From Flabesymbios commensalis (taxonomy: Eukaryota; Annelida; Polychaeta; Terebellida; Flabelligeridae): 64,000 nt of DNA. A program made the translations under genes and the position numbers. Positions 1 to 10,828 of the stretch are shown piece by piece. How positions within the stretch are numbered: position 1 is the stretch's first letter; every line of letters starts with the position of its first letter. The stretch lies in the NCBI GenBank assembly GCA_964017125.1, contig OZ024908.1:64307965-64371964 (forward strand), given 5' to 3'. The notes below the pieces were generated by a model. The model did not search any database and was not told the DNA's origin. It saw only the letters and a program-made list of their open reading frames with translations.

Positions 1-30
1 GAAACGCAATGTCAGACAGGCATCCGATCT

Positions 31-139
31 CCAAGCAGACACAAGACGTTGAATCAATGTAGGTTTAAAGTTGGTTCACCGTCTACGACGTCGCACCGAC
101 GTTGAACCAGCATTGATTCAACGTCTTGTGTCTGCTGGG
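31..139. mobile_element. P-family palindromic MITE, plus a half copy to 199
   Basis: Inverted repeat arms start CCAAGCAGACACAAGACGTT and end with its complement; the centre is CCGTCTACGACGTC. A second right arm (141-199) follows directly, so two copies are fused or one arm is duplicated. Flanking dinucleotides do not match here. Confidence 0.8.
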
Positions 140-199
140 TCCGTCTACAACGTTGGACCAGCACAACCATTGCTTCAACTTCTTGTGTCTGCTGGGTAG

Positions 200-1510
200 C
201 TAAACACCCGATACGCCAATTCCTTCATACACATCGGTTGCTGTTTATCGTGTTCATGGTTCGTTATTAACAGTAAACGGCGACTGTCACCAGATTGATT
301 TTTGATTGAACGATTTCAAAGTCACTTCAGAAATATCAGTAGTTTTCTAAGAGCAATTTGAGAAGTCACGAGACCGGATATCTCTGTTGAAAAACAACTC
401 ACGGGCTTGTTACAGCATGTTCAGACAGGAAAACAGTCTTAAAACTCTCTTTCTGATGTTTCATCCAGTTACCAGGTTTATGGTTACCTAGTTAGCAAAG
501 TATCGTGCCTGCCTGGAAGTTGCTGACTATAGCATGCATAGGGCGTACCCCAGCAAACACAAGATGTTGAAACAATGATGGTTTAATGTTAGGCCAGCTG
601 GGACTAAGGTCGGAGAATGTTGTAAATGGTCGTTGTAGTGGTTTGGCCTCGCTCTGCTCAAATGAAAATTGACAAGGCAGTCAACATGGTCAACTGTTGT
701 CTGAAAAGTAATCAAGTAATCAGATGATGGCTTTGATTTTTCACGGCGAAACTGCAATTTATAAATTTCCTACAAAAAAACGGCGTATCTCTGTATTATC
801 TGGTGGCGCATGTAATTCAGCACAGATTCCTGTAGGGCATGACGCAATAGAATCACATACAAACACAAAATTCCGTCATAACCATGATAACGAAAACATA
901 TTTTGCTAATTAAAAAAGCTTTTCCCACTCGGGGAATATATCATAATTACAAAAAAATTATCATAGCTTTGGTGGGAAAATGAAATCCGGGCCGCTAGAT
1001 ATTTTTTCGCAATTTTAAGTTTAAACAACTAAATTAATTTTATTTGCTATGCCCTGATGATAGGGGGTTTGGTGTGCCAACACCTGTAAAATATTTAATA
1101 AAATAAGATTCGAGGCTGTTTCAACATGTTCAACTGACTCTTTGATCTGTCACTATTAATATGATTACTAATATTAGTTTTCTCAGACCAAATTTTTGTG
1201 TCACTTCACCCAAAATTAATGTTATCACGGTTACCTGCATGGTTACTGTCACATTTTTAATTTCCCGAGCTCTCTCCTGCCCAGTGGCACCCGTATTATA
1301 CATACGTATAATAATACCATAATTTCTGAATATGGGTGATCGAATATTGTACTTTTGATTGCTAATACCAAAACAACATATCGATCCAATGTCGTTTTAA
1401 CATGTTCAATGTCGGTGCATCGTCTACGACGCTGGTCCAACAATAAACCAACAGTAGGCCTATACACATGTTATAGGTCAATATATCCTGTTTACCAGGT
1501 ACGGTCATAA
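200..1510. other. Non-genic stretch with P fragments and scars
   Basis: No supportable gene. Holds a left half of a P element (about 550-600), a decayed P element (about 1391-1460) and CATG scars at 680-693 (GTCAA), 878-891 (ATAAC) and 1120-1133 (TTCAA). Confidence 0.5.
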
Positions 1511-1618
1511 CCCAGCAAAATGATACGTTCACACAATGCTGGTTTAATGTTGGGCCACCGTCTTCGACGCTGGCCCAACATTAAACCAGCATTGTGTGAA
1601 CGTATCATGTTTGCTGGG
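1511..1618. mobile_element. P-family palindromic MITE with 2-bp target duplication AA
   Basis: Full-length palindrome from CCCAGCAAAATGATACG to its complement ending TTTGCTGGG. AA at 1509-1510 and AA at 1619-1620 fit a 2-bp target duplication. Confidence 0.85.
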
Positions 1619-1748
1619 AAAAGCGTCATAGCATTGTGTACTGCGCACACATTCGGGACCCTTGCATTTGAAAAGTGGTATCTCCCACTTCACTAAGTGG
1701 TATACACATTTTTTTTAATTCCAAGTGACTAGTTTGTCACTTTCGCCA

Positions 1749-2011
1749 TTAACCCTTACAGCGCTAAGAGTGACAATACAAGTTTTTAATTTGTTTTATT
1801 AACCGTATAAATCGCAGGTATCTGGTTACTGAGAACGAAATGAGCCTTCAACATGTTTAACATGGTGAAACATAGTTTTGCAAATGTTTCGTCTTAAATT
1901 AAACATGTTAAGCAAATATGAGTAATTTTCACCCACTTGAAGTTGTGTGTCGCGCTAGCGAGACACAACATCAAGTGGGTGAAAATTTAGATTTTTAATG
2001 TGGCGGTTTAA
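1749..2011 (+). mobile_element. D-family TTAA MITE with conserved hairpin
   Basis: Begins TTAACCCTTACAGCGCTAAG and ends GGCGGTTTAA, with TTAA at both ends. The CACTTGAAGTTGTG hairpin shared with families A and C lies at about 1934-1985, near the right end. TTAA targets with CCC/GGG ends are typical of piggyBac-like elements; the assignment is inferred. Confidence 0.7.
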
Positions 2012-2287
2012 CACGAGTTGAAGGGTTGTATCTGTCACGTCGTAAGGTTGCAGATACCACTCTTTAAAACCATGACGGCGATTTGTCATCTCCGGGCAAG
2101 TCGCAGGGCGAGCGCTGCACGCTGGTGCATCGCCATCCATCTGCACCAGTCCAGTCTCAATTCACACCGAGCGTAGATTGCGTGCCGCAAATCACATGGC
2201 AGAGTGAAGATGGTGCATGGCGAGCTTGTGTAGAAAAAATAGAAAAAAATGTATTTGTGGTGTGGATCTACATTAACTGTGCTGTAG

Positions 2288-2303
2288 CCCCCCCCCCCCC
2301 CCC
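2288..2303. repeat. Homopolymer C tract
   Basis: Sixteen consecutive C residues. Comparable G or C runs lie near 27339, 42641, 49495, 51811 and 59484. Confidence 0.9.
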
Positions 2304-2492
2304 TTCCCCCTAAATACTTCTCCTCTGGATGTGAGATATCCTTAGTCGTGTTAGTACAGCCGTGCAAAGTAGAAAGGATGTAATCATGGTAATTGCTTAA
2401 TATCAAGAATATATAATATATTCTTGTTAATCATGTTAATATTCAAATGAACGGTAGTTACTGCATTTTTGGCTTTGCACGACAGTATACAA

Positions 2493-2577
2493 CCGCACTG
2501 CTTTGCAAAGGCAAAAGGCAGTATCTGCTCACTTGCAAAGTAAGCATATACTGCCTTTTTGTTTTGCACGGCAGTGC
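2493..2577. mobile_element. E-family palindromic MITE
   Basis: Inverted arms carry GCAAAGGCAAAAGGCAGTA and the complement ending GCACGGCAGTG. An extra partial right arm (2461-2485) precedes it. Founder-like member of a family with about 14 copies here. Confidence 0.7.
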
Positions 2578-2615
2578 AGATCTGATGATAGGCATATAAC
2601 ATATATAAGGAGGCG

Positions 2616-2629
2616 GTAATCATGGTAAT
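2616..2629. repeat. CATG scar, target GTAAT
   Basis: GTAAT-CATG-GTAAT. The same target 5-mer carries scars at 2380-2393, 21698-21711 and 39348-39361. Confidence 0.8.
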
Positions 2630-2716
2630 AGAGCTGCTATACCAATCAAATAACCAATAATAGTGATTGATCTGTGCGCATCTGGTAAGTCTACCCCGCT
2701 GAGTATACATGCCATT

Positions 2717-2823
2717 CCAAGCAAACATGAGACATCGAACCAATATTGTATTAATGTTGGCCCACCGTCTTCGACGTTGGGCCAACATTAATACAATATC
2801 GATTCAATATCGTGTTTGCTGGG
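2717..2823. mobile_element. P-family palindromic MITE with 2-bp target duplication TT
   Basis: Arms start CCAAGCAAACATGAGAC and end GTGTTTGCTGGG; TT at 2715-2716 and 2824-2825 flank it. Confidence 0.85.
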
Positions 2824-3107
2824 TTGACGCTTTTAACCCTTCTCCTGTTGGAGCCATTCATAGGCCCTATATACTTATACTGAAGTCGGTGTTCACCCTT
2901 TCAGTGTGGGTGACGCTTTTAATAACCCCGGGGAATTGAAATGGCACATGAATGAACAGGTCCAGTGACCAGGGGGTAAAATGTAAAGTCCGATGATAGG
3001 TCTTCAGACTTGATATCAGACTATAAAAAACCTACACTTTTACCTTTTACATTTAATATACATGATCTGTTTATACAAGCGCATTCGATCTGTAGTCAGG
3101 TAATATC

Positions 3108-3357
3108 TACCCGGTAACTCATTTACTGCGCGAGGCCCAGTCACACTGACCTCCATTTTGTTTCCACAGCCAGCTGTGTAAAAACGACACTTGCGCTGCC
3201 TACCAAAAAACTCGGATGCCATGAAATTGAGACGAATATTTCAAGTGTCTACGAATACTAGGCCATTTTCAGCAGGCGTAAACTTTTGATCGTATTAGAA
3301 CTATTGCATTTAAAAATGGAGGTCACTGTGTCAGAGCCTTGCGATGTTGTCAGGGTA
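3108..3357 (-). mobile_element. G-family MITE with exact 9-bp target duplication
   Basis: About 250 bp with imperfect ~45-bp terminal inverted repeats: left arm TACCCGG...GCGCGAGGC...ACTGACCTCCATTTT, right arm the complement ending GGGTA. GGTAATATC occurs at 3099-3107 and again at 3358-3366. A 9-bp duplication and long terminal repeats are typical of Mutator-like elements. No transposase is encoded. Other copies: 3997, 21648, 29561. Confidence 0.88.
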
Positions 3358-3650
3358 GGTAATATCATGAATATACACTAAAATCAATGAATGTGCAGCT
3401 GTAGAACGCAAACAAAATAATATTATATAAGCAATATTATTGTAATTTGTTAAAATGAACCATTTGCTGATTATGTCTATGTCGAAAAGTGATCGCATTG
3501 CCCGTGTTGAAGTAGTAATCTCGATAAAATAATATCGGTACGCCAGGCTGAGACATGCCAAACTGAAAACAAGACGTTAGTCCAGCATTGAGCCGCATGC
3601 TCATGATGGTCGTATGACTGTAAACCCCCCAGTATTCATGGTATTGGGCA

Positions 3651-3715
3651 GGGGGCCATCTCGACCAATCAGAAGCCTACGATATATCGTAACTTGTACG
3701 AGAATACGGGCCCAG
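3651..3715. mobile_element. J-family palindrome, half copy
   Basis: Matches the right arm of the full J palindrome at 47336-47460 (ATCTCGACCAATCAGAAGCC onward to GAGAATACG). The other arm is missing. Confidence 0.55.
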
Positions 3716-3791
3716 ACACACATCATCATTACATGCCAATCTTGTAAATTTAGGCCTCACGCACATTTATCTTATAAATTCTCATTATTTT

Positions 3792-3849
3792 TTACCCACT
3801 TGAAGTTGCTGATCGTGGTAGCGAGACACAACTTCAAGTGGGTGGAAAA
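3792..3849. repeat. Solo CACTTGAAGTTG hairpin
   Basis: Arms CCCACTTGAAGTTG and CAACTTCAAGTGGG around a short GATCGTGGTAGCGAG loop. This is the internal hairpin of A, C and D elements without recognisable ends. Confidence 0.6.
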
Positions 3850-3996
3850 TTGGACGTTGAACATTTTGTAGGACACACACAAATACAGAAACGGCTATTA
3901 CGTTTTTTTTCAACCTTTTAGAAGATTTAGTCCATCCCACCTGAGTCCATCGGTTGCAATAATTTTAATTGCACTATACCTTTCCTCTACCATGGC

Positions 3997-4277
3997 TACC
4001 TGATGACATCGCAAGGCTCTGATACAGATACCTCCATTTTAAATAGAATTGTTATTCTAATACGATCATAACTGATCATGCTCATCACTAGATTTTGAAA
4101 AGTTTGTTTCAGTTTCATGACATCCGAGTTTTACCTGTTTACGGTAGGTCATTCTGCATGTTCTGGTGCGGCGAGTGTCGTTTTTACACAGTTTGTTGGG
4201 TGCATACAATGGCGGTCAGTGTGGTCGGGTCTGTGGCAAAGCGAGTTGGGCACACTGTGCTAGTAGGTATACAGGTA
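3997..4277 (+). mobile_element. G-family MITE, diverged copy
   Basis: Starts TACCTGATGACATCGCAAGG and shares the GGCGAGTGTCGTTTTTACACA interior with other G copies. The right end is diverged and I could not find the 9-bp duplication. Confidence 0.65.
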
Positions 4278-4512
4278 TAGGTGGTTCAAATCCGCGTCAT
4301 TTAAACCAAAATTGAAGCCTCATTTTATTGGACTTACCATGCTTACCCTATAGTATAAATTTCATACTCTTCACATCTCATTTCACACGAAAATTGGTCC
4401 AGGTTTCCCCCCCATGAAAAGTGTTGGACATTTCTAACGACATTTCTAACGACCCCCAGGTCTAGAAGCCAGCGTTTGGGTATGTGCCTGTCAAATAGGT
4501 GCTACATACCAC

Positions 4513-4579
4513 CATCTTCCCACGCAAGGCCCAGGCAGGTCTGCGACGTCGGGAGCAGCGGGCCTTGCGTGGGAAGATG
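4513..4579. repeat. GC-rich hairpin
   Basis: Arms CATCTTCCCACGCAAGGCCC and its complement enclose 27 bases. It is not related to the named families. No function is evident. Confidence 0.6.
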
Positions 4580-4609
4580 CACACCACATTCTGTGGTTAT
4601 ACCATGGAC

Positions 4610-4677
4610 GCGACGGTGGGCCTGGACGCTGAGCCAACATAAAAGCAACATTGGCTCAACGTCTCGAGTCTGCTGGA
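4610..4677. mobile_element. P-family right half
   Basis: Retains the centre and right arm through CAACGTCTCGAGTCTGCTGG; the left arm is lost. Confidence 0.55.
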
Positions 4678-5149
4678 AGCCATTAGCATGATTAGGGTCG
4701 ATATACCTGGAATTCTGCCATATATAGCCTAGATATAGTAGGCCTATCATATATTTATGTTCAAACGTTAGCATTGGTTAGGTGTATATATTATTAATAG
4801 TTGTAGGCCCTATCCCTGGTATAATAAAGCCAACTTACCGGTCGATGTGTTGCTGACTCTGATACGCTGTTGATACTTTGTTATACCGGTGTTGGTTGGT
4901 CCTGCTGCTGACACTGCCTTTACTGTTGATTTTTTATATTGTGTTAGGAATGTTATCTGGTTATAGTGTTGTTGCACCTTACATGTTGCCAACCGAATCC
5001 CTTTGATGTAATTGTAGGCCGTCTTTAGGTAAAACTTTTGTTGTGGTACTGCTATGAACAAAGTGGTGCAAGGTTGGTAAACTTTTAGTACTCTTATCAG
5101 TACTACCGGTACTGAAATGTGCAGCTGTATCGGGAGCTGTATACAGTAT

Positions 5150-5850
5150 CTGATATACAATGGACCAGTACCACGGTCAGTACCCTGAGCAGAATGATGT
5201 TCAGCCAGCAGACAGTACCTGTGACTGGGGCATAGTAGACTTGAGTACTGACGTACTAGTCCCCGCGGCCCGCCGATGTGTCAGCTGGCATGGGGATGTG
5301 GGTGGTATCCCCCGCTGTGACGTCTGGATCCCTAACTGCTCCAGTTGGCAGCTATTTCCTGCGTACCCCGCCACCACAAGTTCCTATCTACGCGGTGTAC
5401 ACCTCTCTGTATAGTGAGCTACTTGAGGCGCGGTTTATCACTGCAGTGTAACGTATACTAAGTGGGCACGTAGGCCTACGCGCACACAGTCCACAACTCA
5501 TCTAGGGAGAGATGTCATGTGCACATACAACTCACTTTGTGACTTTCTCAGCAGCAGCAGCAGCAGCAGCAGCAACTCCGGCCACGGTGATGGTGACGGT
5601 CATGGATGACTTGCAGTGCGCCTGGATGCCCTCTCTGTACAAGAGGAGACAGGCCAACTAGACCGCTGACGTGAGCGGCCACTAGAGGCGCTGTTTGCAC
5701 GGCCTGATTGACAGGGGAGTTATAGGGGGTAGGGTAGGGTAGGTTCACAGATAGGTGTGCGTGGATACACAGTGCCTCTCAGTCAGTAGACATATAGAGA
5801 CAGAGCGGCAGTACGGGAGCAGATTAGCCACGTATTCCCCTGCCAAACAC
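5150..5850. other. GC-rich island with an unassigned open frame
   Basis: More GC-rich than its surroundings and free of recognised MITEs. An 84-codon frame runs 5160-5414 on the plus strand, starting ACAATGG, rich in Cys and Trp; I do not recognise it and it could be chance. A (CAG)8 run lies at 5549-5574. A promoter or first exon is possible but not shown. Confidence 0.25.
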
Positions 5851-6054
5851 TGCGCGTACACACTTCTCTAGTAGGCCTACATACAGAGAGCTCAGAGGAA
5901 CCAGTGCAGAAGCCGGAGTTACTTTCAAAGTGAAGGGAAGTGTGAAACACTGCACAACAGAATAAAATACGTGCACCGCTAATGGCACATGTCCATTCAT
6001 AGACCCTACACTGTACAAACTACCAGGTGAGTCAAGTTTATAACACCTAATCCA

Positions 6055-6122
6055 ACAAAGGTTGTTTCAATGCTGGCCATCGTCGCAGAGGATGGCCCAG
6101 CATTGAAACAACCTTGTTTGGA
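6055..6122. mobile_element. Short P-like palindrome
   Basis: Arms CCAACAAAGGTTGTTTCAAT and complement around CATCGTCGCAGAGGATG. Related to the P centre but lacks the CCCAGC ends. A disrupted P element follows at about 6145-6330. Confidence 0.55.
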
Positions 6123-6614
6123 CGTTTACCTGTTTACTCAAAACCCAGCAAACATATTCTGATGACACTGTACTGGTCCAGCGTAAGAGTAGGGCATATT
6201 CCTGACTTCGGGCTTCCTTCTATCGCGATTTTCCCATGCTGAAAGCGACGAAAAGCAATATTCACTGGTCCAGCGTCACATACGACGGGCCAACTGTAAA
6301 TAGACATTGGGTCAACGCCTCGTTTTGATTGATTTATGACCCCATGAGACAGGATGTTACATGTAATCACTGGTAATATATATTATTGATATTATTATCA
6401 TGTGTGTAGGCCTATATAATATAGTAGAGCATACTCTTTTGGTATCGCTACAAAATTTATCTCCATTCATTATCAGATTATTATCAGTTAGCAGGTTAAC
6501 TATTAACTGTGAATAATTATATGTCATTATCTATCATGTCTATGAGACCCCGTTATCAATGACAGCAGGTTATTTAGGCCTATACACTTTATTGGAATCG
6601 TCGACATCAATCCC

Positions 6615-6637
6615 ATTATCATGATTATCATGATTAT
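6615..6637. repeat. Double CATG scar on one target
   Basis: Three copies of ATTAT are separated by two CATG cores, so the same 5-bp target appears to have been used twice. Confidence 0.8.
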
Positions 6638-6904
6638 TGTCAAATTCACAGATTAACTGACTAAACATTTAAACACTACCAGGAATCCTGTTCTGAGACT
6701 ATGTTAAAAATAAAGTTGAGCTATAAATATATAGATTAAGTCACATGAACATGATGAATGCATAGGCGCTATTGATAAAGATCAGATGATTGACTTAAAC
6801 ATGTTAAAGTAGGTGGGTCGCTATGATTCGCTAAATAAATATTATTTAGCTTATTTTGGTGGATGTCGTATTCGTATTCGTGAATGTTCGAACACCCGCG
6901 CCAA

Positions 6905-7130
6905 AATAACATATAACACCCACTTGAAGTTGTGTCTCGCTGACGCGATCCACAACTTCAAGTGAGTGAAAATTATTCAGATTTGACAAAATGGAAGTCA
7001 ACTCAGTCTCTTTTCAAATCTTGCTGGTTGATGTCACATTTTATCTTCAACATATTTAAAATGTGGTACTTAATGTGCTAATAAAAAATAAAAACCCGAA
7101 TATATGCGGCATCGGCGGTTAAAGGGTTAA
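6905..7130 (-). mobile_element. A-family TTAA MITE
   Basis: Right end reads CGGCGGTTAAAGGGTTAA; the internal CACTTGAAGTTGTG hairpin lies at about 6913-6968. The left terminus is eroded. Confidence 0.7.
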
Positions 7131-7481
7131 CACGACGACCCCCAGGTCAGTTTGTGCGCAATTTCACAACAGTTTAGATAGATTGGTGAATGGTCATGAT
7201 GGTAGCATCACAATAACCAGATAACTGTCACTGAGTGCCGCCGTCAATGGTCAACGTCTATTGTCAATGTGATTATGATATTTATCAGAATATATATACC
7301 ATGTACAGTGTACATATTTAAATACCATTTCCACATTGGCTAAACAACATTTGCGTCCAGACCACATGTAGTATAGACTTGTAAGTCTGTTATCATGGTT
7401 ATCGCATATAAATTATGTAGGGCCTACGTCCCCCAAAACAACACCGCACGTTGATCATGTTGATATAACATACACATTCCC

Positions 7482-7578
7482 CGGCAAACACGAGGCGTTG
7501 GCCCAATAGTGGGCTGATGTTGGGCCAGCGTCGTAGACGATGTGCCGACATCAGCCCAACATTGGGCCGACGCTGGGC
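7482..7578. mobile_element. P-family palindromic MITE, with fragment to 7735
   Basis: Starts CCCGGCAAACACGAGGCG; centre CGTCGTAGACG. Further P-derived pieces lie at about 7590-7612 and 7672-7735. Confidence 0.65.
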
Positions 7579-7969
7579 ATTAAATCAATGGTTGGGCCGA
7601 CGCCGTAGACGGTGGTCCATCACCATAAACACTAAGCCAACAGGCTTAGCATCTATGTGCACTGAGAAAAAGCCAGTGACCACAAGACGTTGACACAACG
7701 TAGGCTCAATGTTGGACCAGCGTCGTAAACATTAGGGTAAGATGGGGTAATATGAGCATAGTAGGTAATAAATGGTAATATGAGCACTGGGGTTACCTTT
7801 ATCATGTTTATAACCCCCTCGACCCCCACGACCCACAACCCTTGACCTTCTACCCTCAACCCACAACCCCTCGACCCACAACCCCCTCGACCCACAACCT
7901 TTCCGAAATACCCCCTTGACCAAAGTTGAAAATGGGTTAATTTAGGTCTAATTTATCGGCCTAATCGCT

Positions 7970-8052
7970 ATATCGTCGCCTCAGAGCTAAAGGATCCTAT
8001 CTGACACTCGTCAGAGTGGCAGATAGGATCCTTTAGCTCCGAGGCGACGATA
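7970..8052. repeat. Unclassified 83-bp palindrome
   Basis: Arms begin ATATCGTCGCCTC and include AGCTAAAGGATCCTATCTG; the complement follows after ACACTCGTCAGAGTGG. Probably a one-off MITE. Confidence 0.65.
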
Positions 8053-8247
8053 TGTGTGCGGCGTTTACAAGTCATAGCGTCCCTGTGCAGACAATGTTGT
8101 GCCAGCTTTGGAGATATACCTGCTTACCGGGAACTGTGTAAACCGGGAACTCTGGTAAATGGACTCGCTATGTTGTCCAAGCGTCAAATCCACGTTAAAC
8201 AGACGTTAAATAAACATGATGAACCGGTGTTTTTCTGATCCAAGAAA

Positions 8248-8357
8248 CCCAGAAAATACGAGACGTTCACAATATGTTGGTTTAATGTTGGTCCAGCGTC
8301 TGCGACGCTAGACCAACATTAAACCAACATAATAATGAACGTCGCCGTGGCTGCTGG
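8248..8357. mobile_element. P-family palindromic MITE
   Basis: Starts CCCAGAAAATACGAGACG; centre CGTCTGCGACG; right end diverged (GCTGCTGG). Confidence 0.7.
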
Positions 8358-8566
8358 TATTCTCCACAAGAAAACGTGTCATGATTATAATATGATGTTT
8401 GGATAAATTATATCATTTAGCTAATAATAATCATCTGCTAAAATTGCCCTTACTTGTTCCAGACTAGATACTTATTAGTCAAGAAGTTAATCGATTTTTT
8501 TTTTCAATTAGGTCAACATGAATAACATGGTTAAGTCATTCACGATTAAAAAAAATACTGGAGACG

Positions 8567-8820
8567 TTAACCCTTGAAGCACTGAACTGAAATATTTTTA
8601 TATAAACCAAGATACCGAAGGGTTATTTCCAATTTTCATTATCAATGTCCTAGTTATTTCTGCTTCATTTTAATACCTATGTTATGTGTCTGCTTCCATT
8701 ATCAGGATTATACATTTTGCTGTTTAAGTGCTGGGATCGACTTTAGACGTCAGAATCTGACGTCAGATTGAATCTGACGTCTATAGACGTCAGATTCTAG
8801 CGTCTAAAGTAATCTCAGAC
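8567..8820 (-). mobile_element. B-family TTAA MITE carrying an ATTAT-CAGG-ATTAT scar
   Basis: Starts TTAACCCTTGAAGCACTGA and has the B hairpin (GACTTTAGACGTCAGAATC and complement) at about 8747-8812. At 8698-8711 it has ATTAT-CAGG-ATTAT where other B copies have a single ATTAT. Confidence 0.7.
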
Positions 8821-8872
8821 ATAGTTATCAGGTAAAAAGTAATTTGGATCAACAAAATAGGGCCTACGATAT

Positions 8873-9115
8873 TAACCTTTCAACCGCCGAGGTCCCGATT
8901 ATATTCGGTTTTTCATTTTTTTTAACACACTATACAGCTTTTTAATAGGCCTATGTCAAAAAGAAAACGACAAGATTTCAAAATCGTTGACCTGCATTAA
9001 ATTTTTCGTCAAATTTGAATATTTTTCAACCTCTTAAGTTGTCGGTCGCGTCAGCGAGACACAACTCCAACTTGGTGAAGATCACAATCGAACAATTTTG
9101 CGGTTAAAGGGTTAA
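8873..9115 (+). mobile_element. A-family TTAA MITE
   Basis: TTAA at both ends, left end TTAACCTTTCAACCGCCG, right end GCGGTTAAAGGGTTAA; the hairpin near the right end is diverged. Confidence 0.7.
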
Positions 9116-9216
9116 TAAATGTTATTCTTATCTGACATGTCTCAGTGATCCTCGTTACTGCAGGGTGCACAGGGTGCATCCAGCATGTCAAGGGAAAGCA
9201 CCTGCAACTAAGAACA

Positions 9217-9325
9217 CCCAGCTGGCACAATACGCTGGTCCCATGTTGATCCGATGGTGGGCCAACGTCGTAGACGGTGGGCCAACATCGGATCAACATG
9301 GGGCCAACGTATTGTGCCGGCTGGG
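9217..9325. mobile_element. P-family palindromic MITE with 2-bp target duplication CA
   Basis: Starts CCCAGCTGGCACAATACG and ends with the complement; CA at 9215-9216 and 9326-9327. Confidence 0.8.
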
Positions 9326-9405
9326 CAGGTGATCAAGTCGTATTCCACAGGCGTTCACCATGTTCACATGATCACATCATGAATCCTCCAAGTGCTCAGT
9401 GTTGT

Positions 9406-9514
9406 CCCAGCCAACATGAGACGTTTGCCCAACGTTGGTTTACTGTTGAGCTAACGTCGTGGACGGTGAGCCAACAGTAAACTAACGTCGGGCCAACGTT
9501 TCATATTTGCCGGG
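9406..9514. mobile_element. P-family palindromic MITE
   Basis: Starts CCCAGCCAACATGAGACG and ends ATATTTGCCGGG; centre CGTCGTGGACG. Confidence 0.75.
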
Positions 9515-9686
9515 ATACATTTCACTTGACTTCGTGATCAAGTCTCCGTTCTGTTTGATTAGAGACCTAAACATGCTAAACAGTTAAAACCTTGAGACTA
9601 ACCAATCGGAAAGCTTATATTATAGGGCCTAGGAGTGAGAATTCTGACCACGTATTTATTGTGCGTATTTGTTGTTGTGTGCAGCT

Positions 9687-9733
9687 GTAAACATGGTAAA
9701 CTGGTATACTGGTAAACATGGTAAACTGGTAAA
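9687..9733. repeat. Chain of CATG and CTG scars on target GTAAA
   Basis: Six GTAAA-type 5-mers (one is GTATA) separated in turn by CATG, CTG, CTG, CATG and CTG. It differs from a plain satellite because the spacers alternate between 4 and 3 bp. Confidence 0.75.
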
Positions 9734-9743
9734 AAGCTAATAT

Positions 9744-9850
9744 CTAGCAAACACGAGACATTGTCCCAAGGTTGGGTCAATGTTGGCCCGGCGTCGTAGA
9801 CGGTGAACCAACATTGATCAAGCATTGGGACAAGTTTCGTGTCTGCTGGG
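9744..9850. mobile_element. P-family palindromic MITE with 2-bp target duplication AT
   Basis: Starts CTAGCAAACACGAGACATTG and ends CGTGTCTGCTGGG; AT at 9742-9743 and 9851-9852. Confidence 0.8.
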
Positions 9851-9894
9851 ATATCCATTTAATCGCCTGTCCCGATTATCAAATTATATTCGTG

Positions 9895-10132
9895 TTTTTT
9901 TGTCCTTTTTATCAGCACATTAAATACCAGCTATTGAACATGTTAAAGATAAAACGTGACCTCTATCATGTCAATCAGACAGAGATGTCAAAATCATTGA
10001 CCACCATTTGTCAAATCAGAATGCTTCTTACCATGTTTTCTCACATGAATTTGTAGATCAGTATATCGCGTCAGCGAGACACAACTTCAAGTGGTTGAAA
10101 ATTTCAATCGAATAATTTGGCGATTAAAGGGT
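9895..10132 (+). mobile_element. A-family MITE, eroded
   Basis: Recognisable from TTTTTATCAGCACATTAAAT to GGCGATTAAAGGGTTT. The left hairpin arm is lost. A one-mismatch CATG scar (TCTAT-CATG-TCAAT, about 9963-9976) interrupts a TCAAT that is single in other A copies. Confidence 0.6.
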
Positions 10133-10160
10133 TTGAACTACGTAGACTTACTGGTGTTAA

Positions 10161-10365
10161 AGGTGATCTATCACCCCTTATATGGTATGAATAATTATGT
10201 CCTTATATGGGGTGATTGGCTATCATGTGACCCTCTCAGTGGGTCACATGATAGCCAATCACCCCATATAAGGAAACACTTGTGCCCCATCTTGTGGCAA
10301 CTTTGATTTATTTGTCACAAATGTATTCATACATGATACTATATATAAGGGGTGATAGATCACCT
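10161..10365. mobile_element. F-family MITE with TTAA target and 73-bp internal palindrome
   Basis: Ends AGGTGATCTATCACCCCTTA and complement, flanked by TTAA at 10157-10160 and 10366-10369. A near-perfect palindrome lies at 10201-10273. Second copy at 42305. AGG ends on TTAA targets suggest a Kolobok-like rather than piggyBac origin (inference). Confidence 0.8.
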
Positions 10366-10408
10366 TTAATCATTAATGTTAACCACGTAAACTCAAGTGA
10401 CAGTCTCT

Positions 10409-10430
10409 GTAAACAGGTAAACAGGGTAAA
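10409..10430. repeat. Chain of GTAAA with CAG and CAGG spacers
   Basis: GTAAA-CAG-GTAAA followed by CAGG-GTAAA, the 3- and 4-bp variants of the CATG scar. Confidence 0.65.
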
Positions 10431-10828
10431 ACCTCCCCTGGTTGTATTATCATGATTATCAATATAAAACTAAAGTCATAATGCATTAGCTAAGAATTCA
10501 CCCCTCGGTGTACCGCTTGCCAGTGTACAGTCACGCTGGGGCTAATAATGCATGTGAAACGTAAGTCATTCAGTTGTCAATATGGTGCCTCGCCTGTGTC
10601 CTTGAATGAATAGGTATGCCCTATACCTTACCAGATTATTGTGATGTGTGGTCTGCCCAGCGGCACTAATATCCAGATATCTGTATAAATATTATATTGC
10701 ACTGTCGCTCTCTCGTATTATTACATATACATGCTGAACCGTCTCATGTAAAAGTTGTTCTAATCCCCCCTCCCCCTAACAACCTCAGTCGTAATATTAC
10801 ACAGGTGTACAGATCACTCTTAATCATT

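Noticed and set aside
1231-1250. GTTAC-CTGCATG-GTTAC as a normal CATG scar
   Set aside because: The core is 7 bp. It may be a compound CTG plus CATG event but was not counted among the exact sites.
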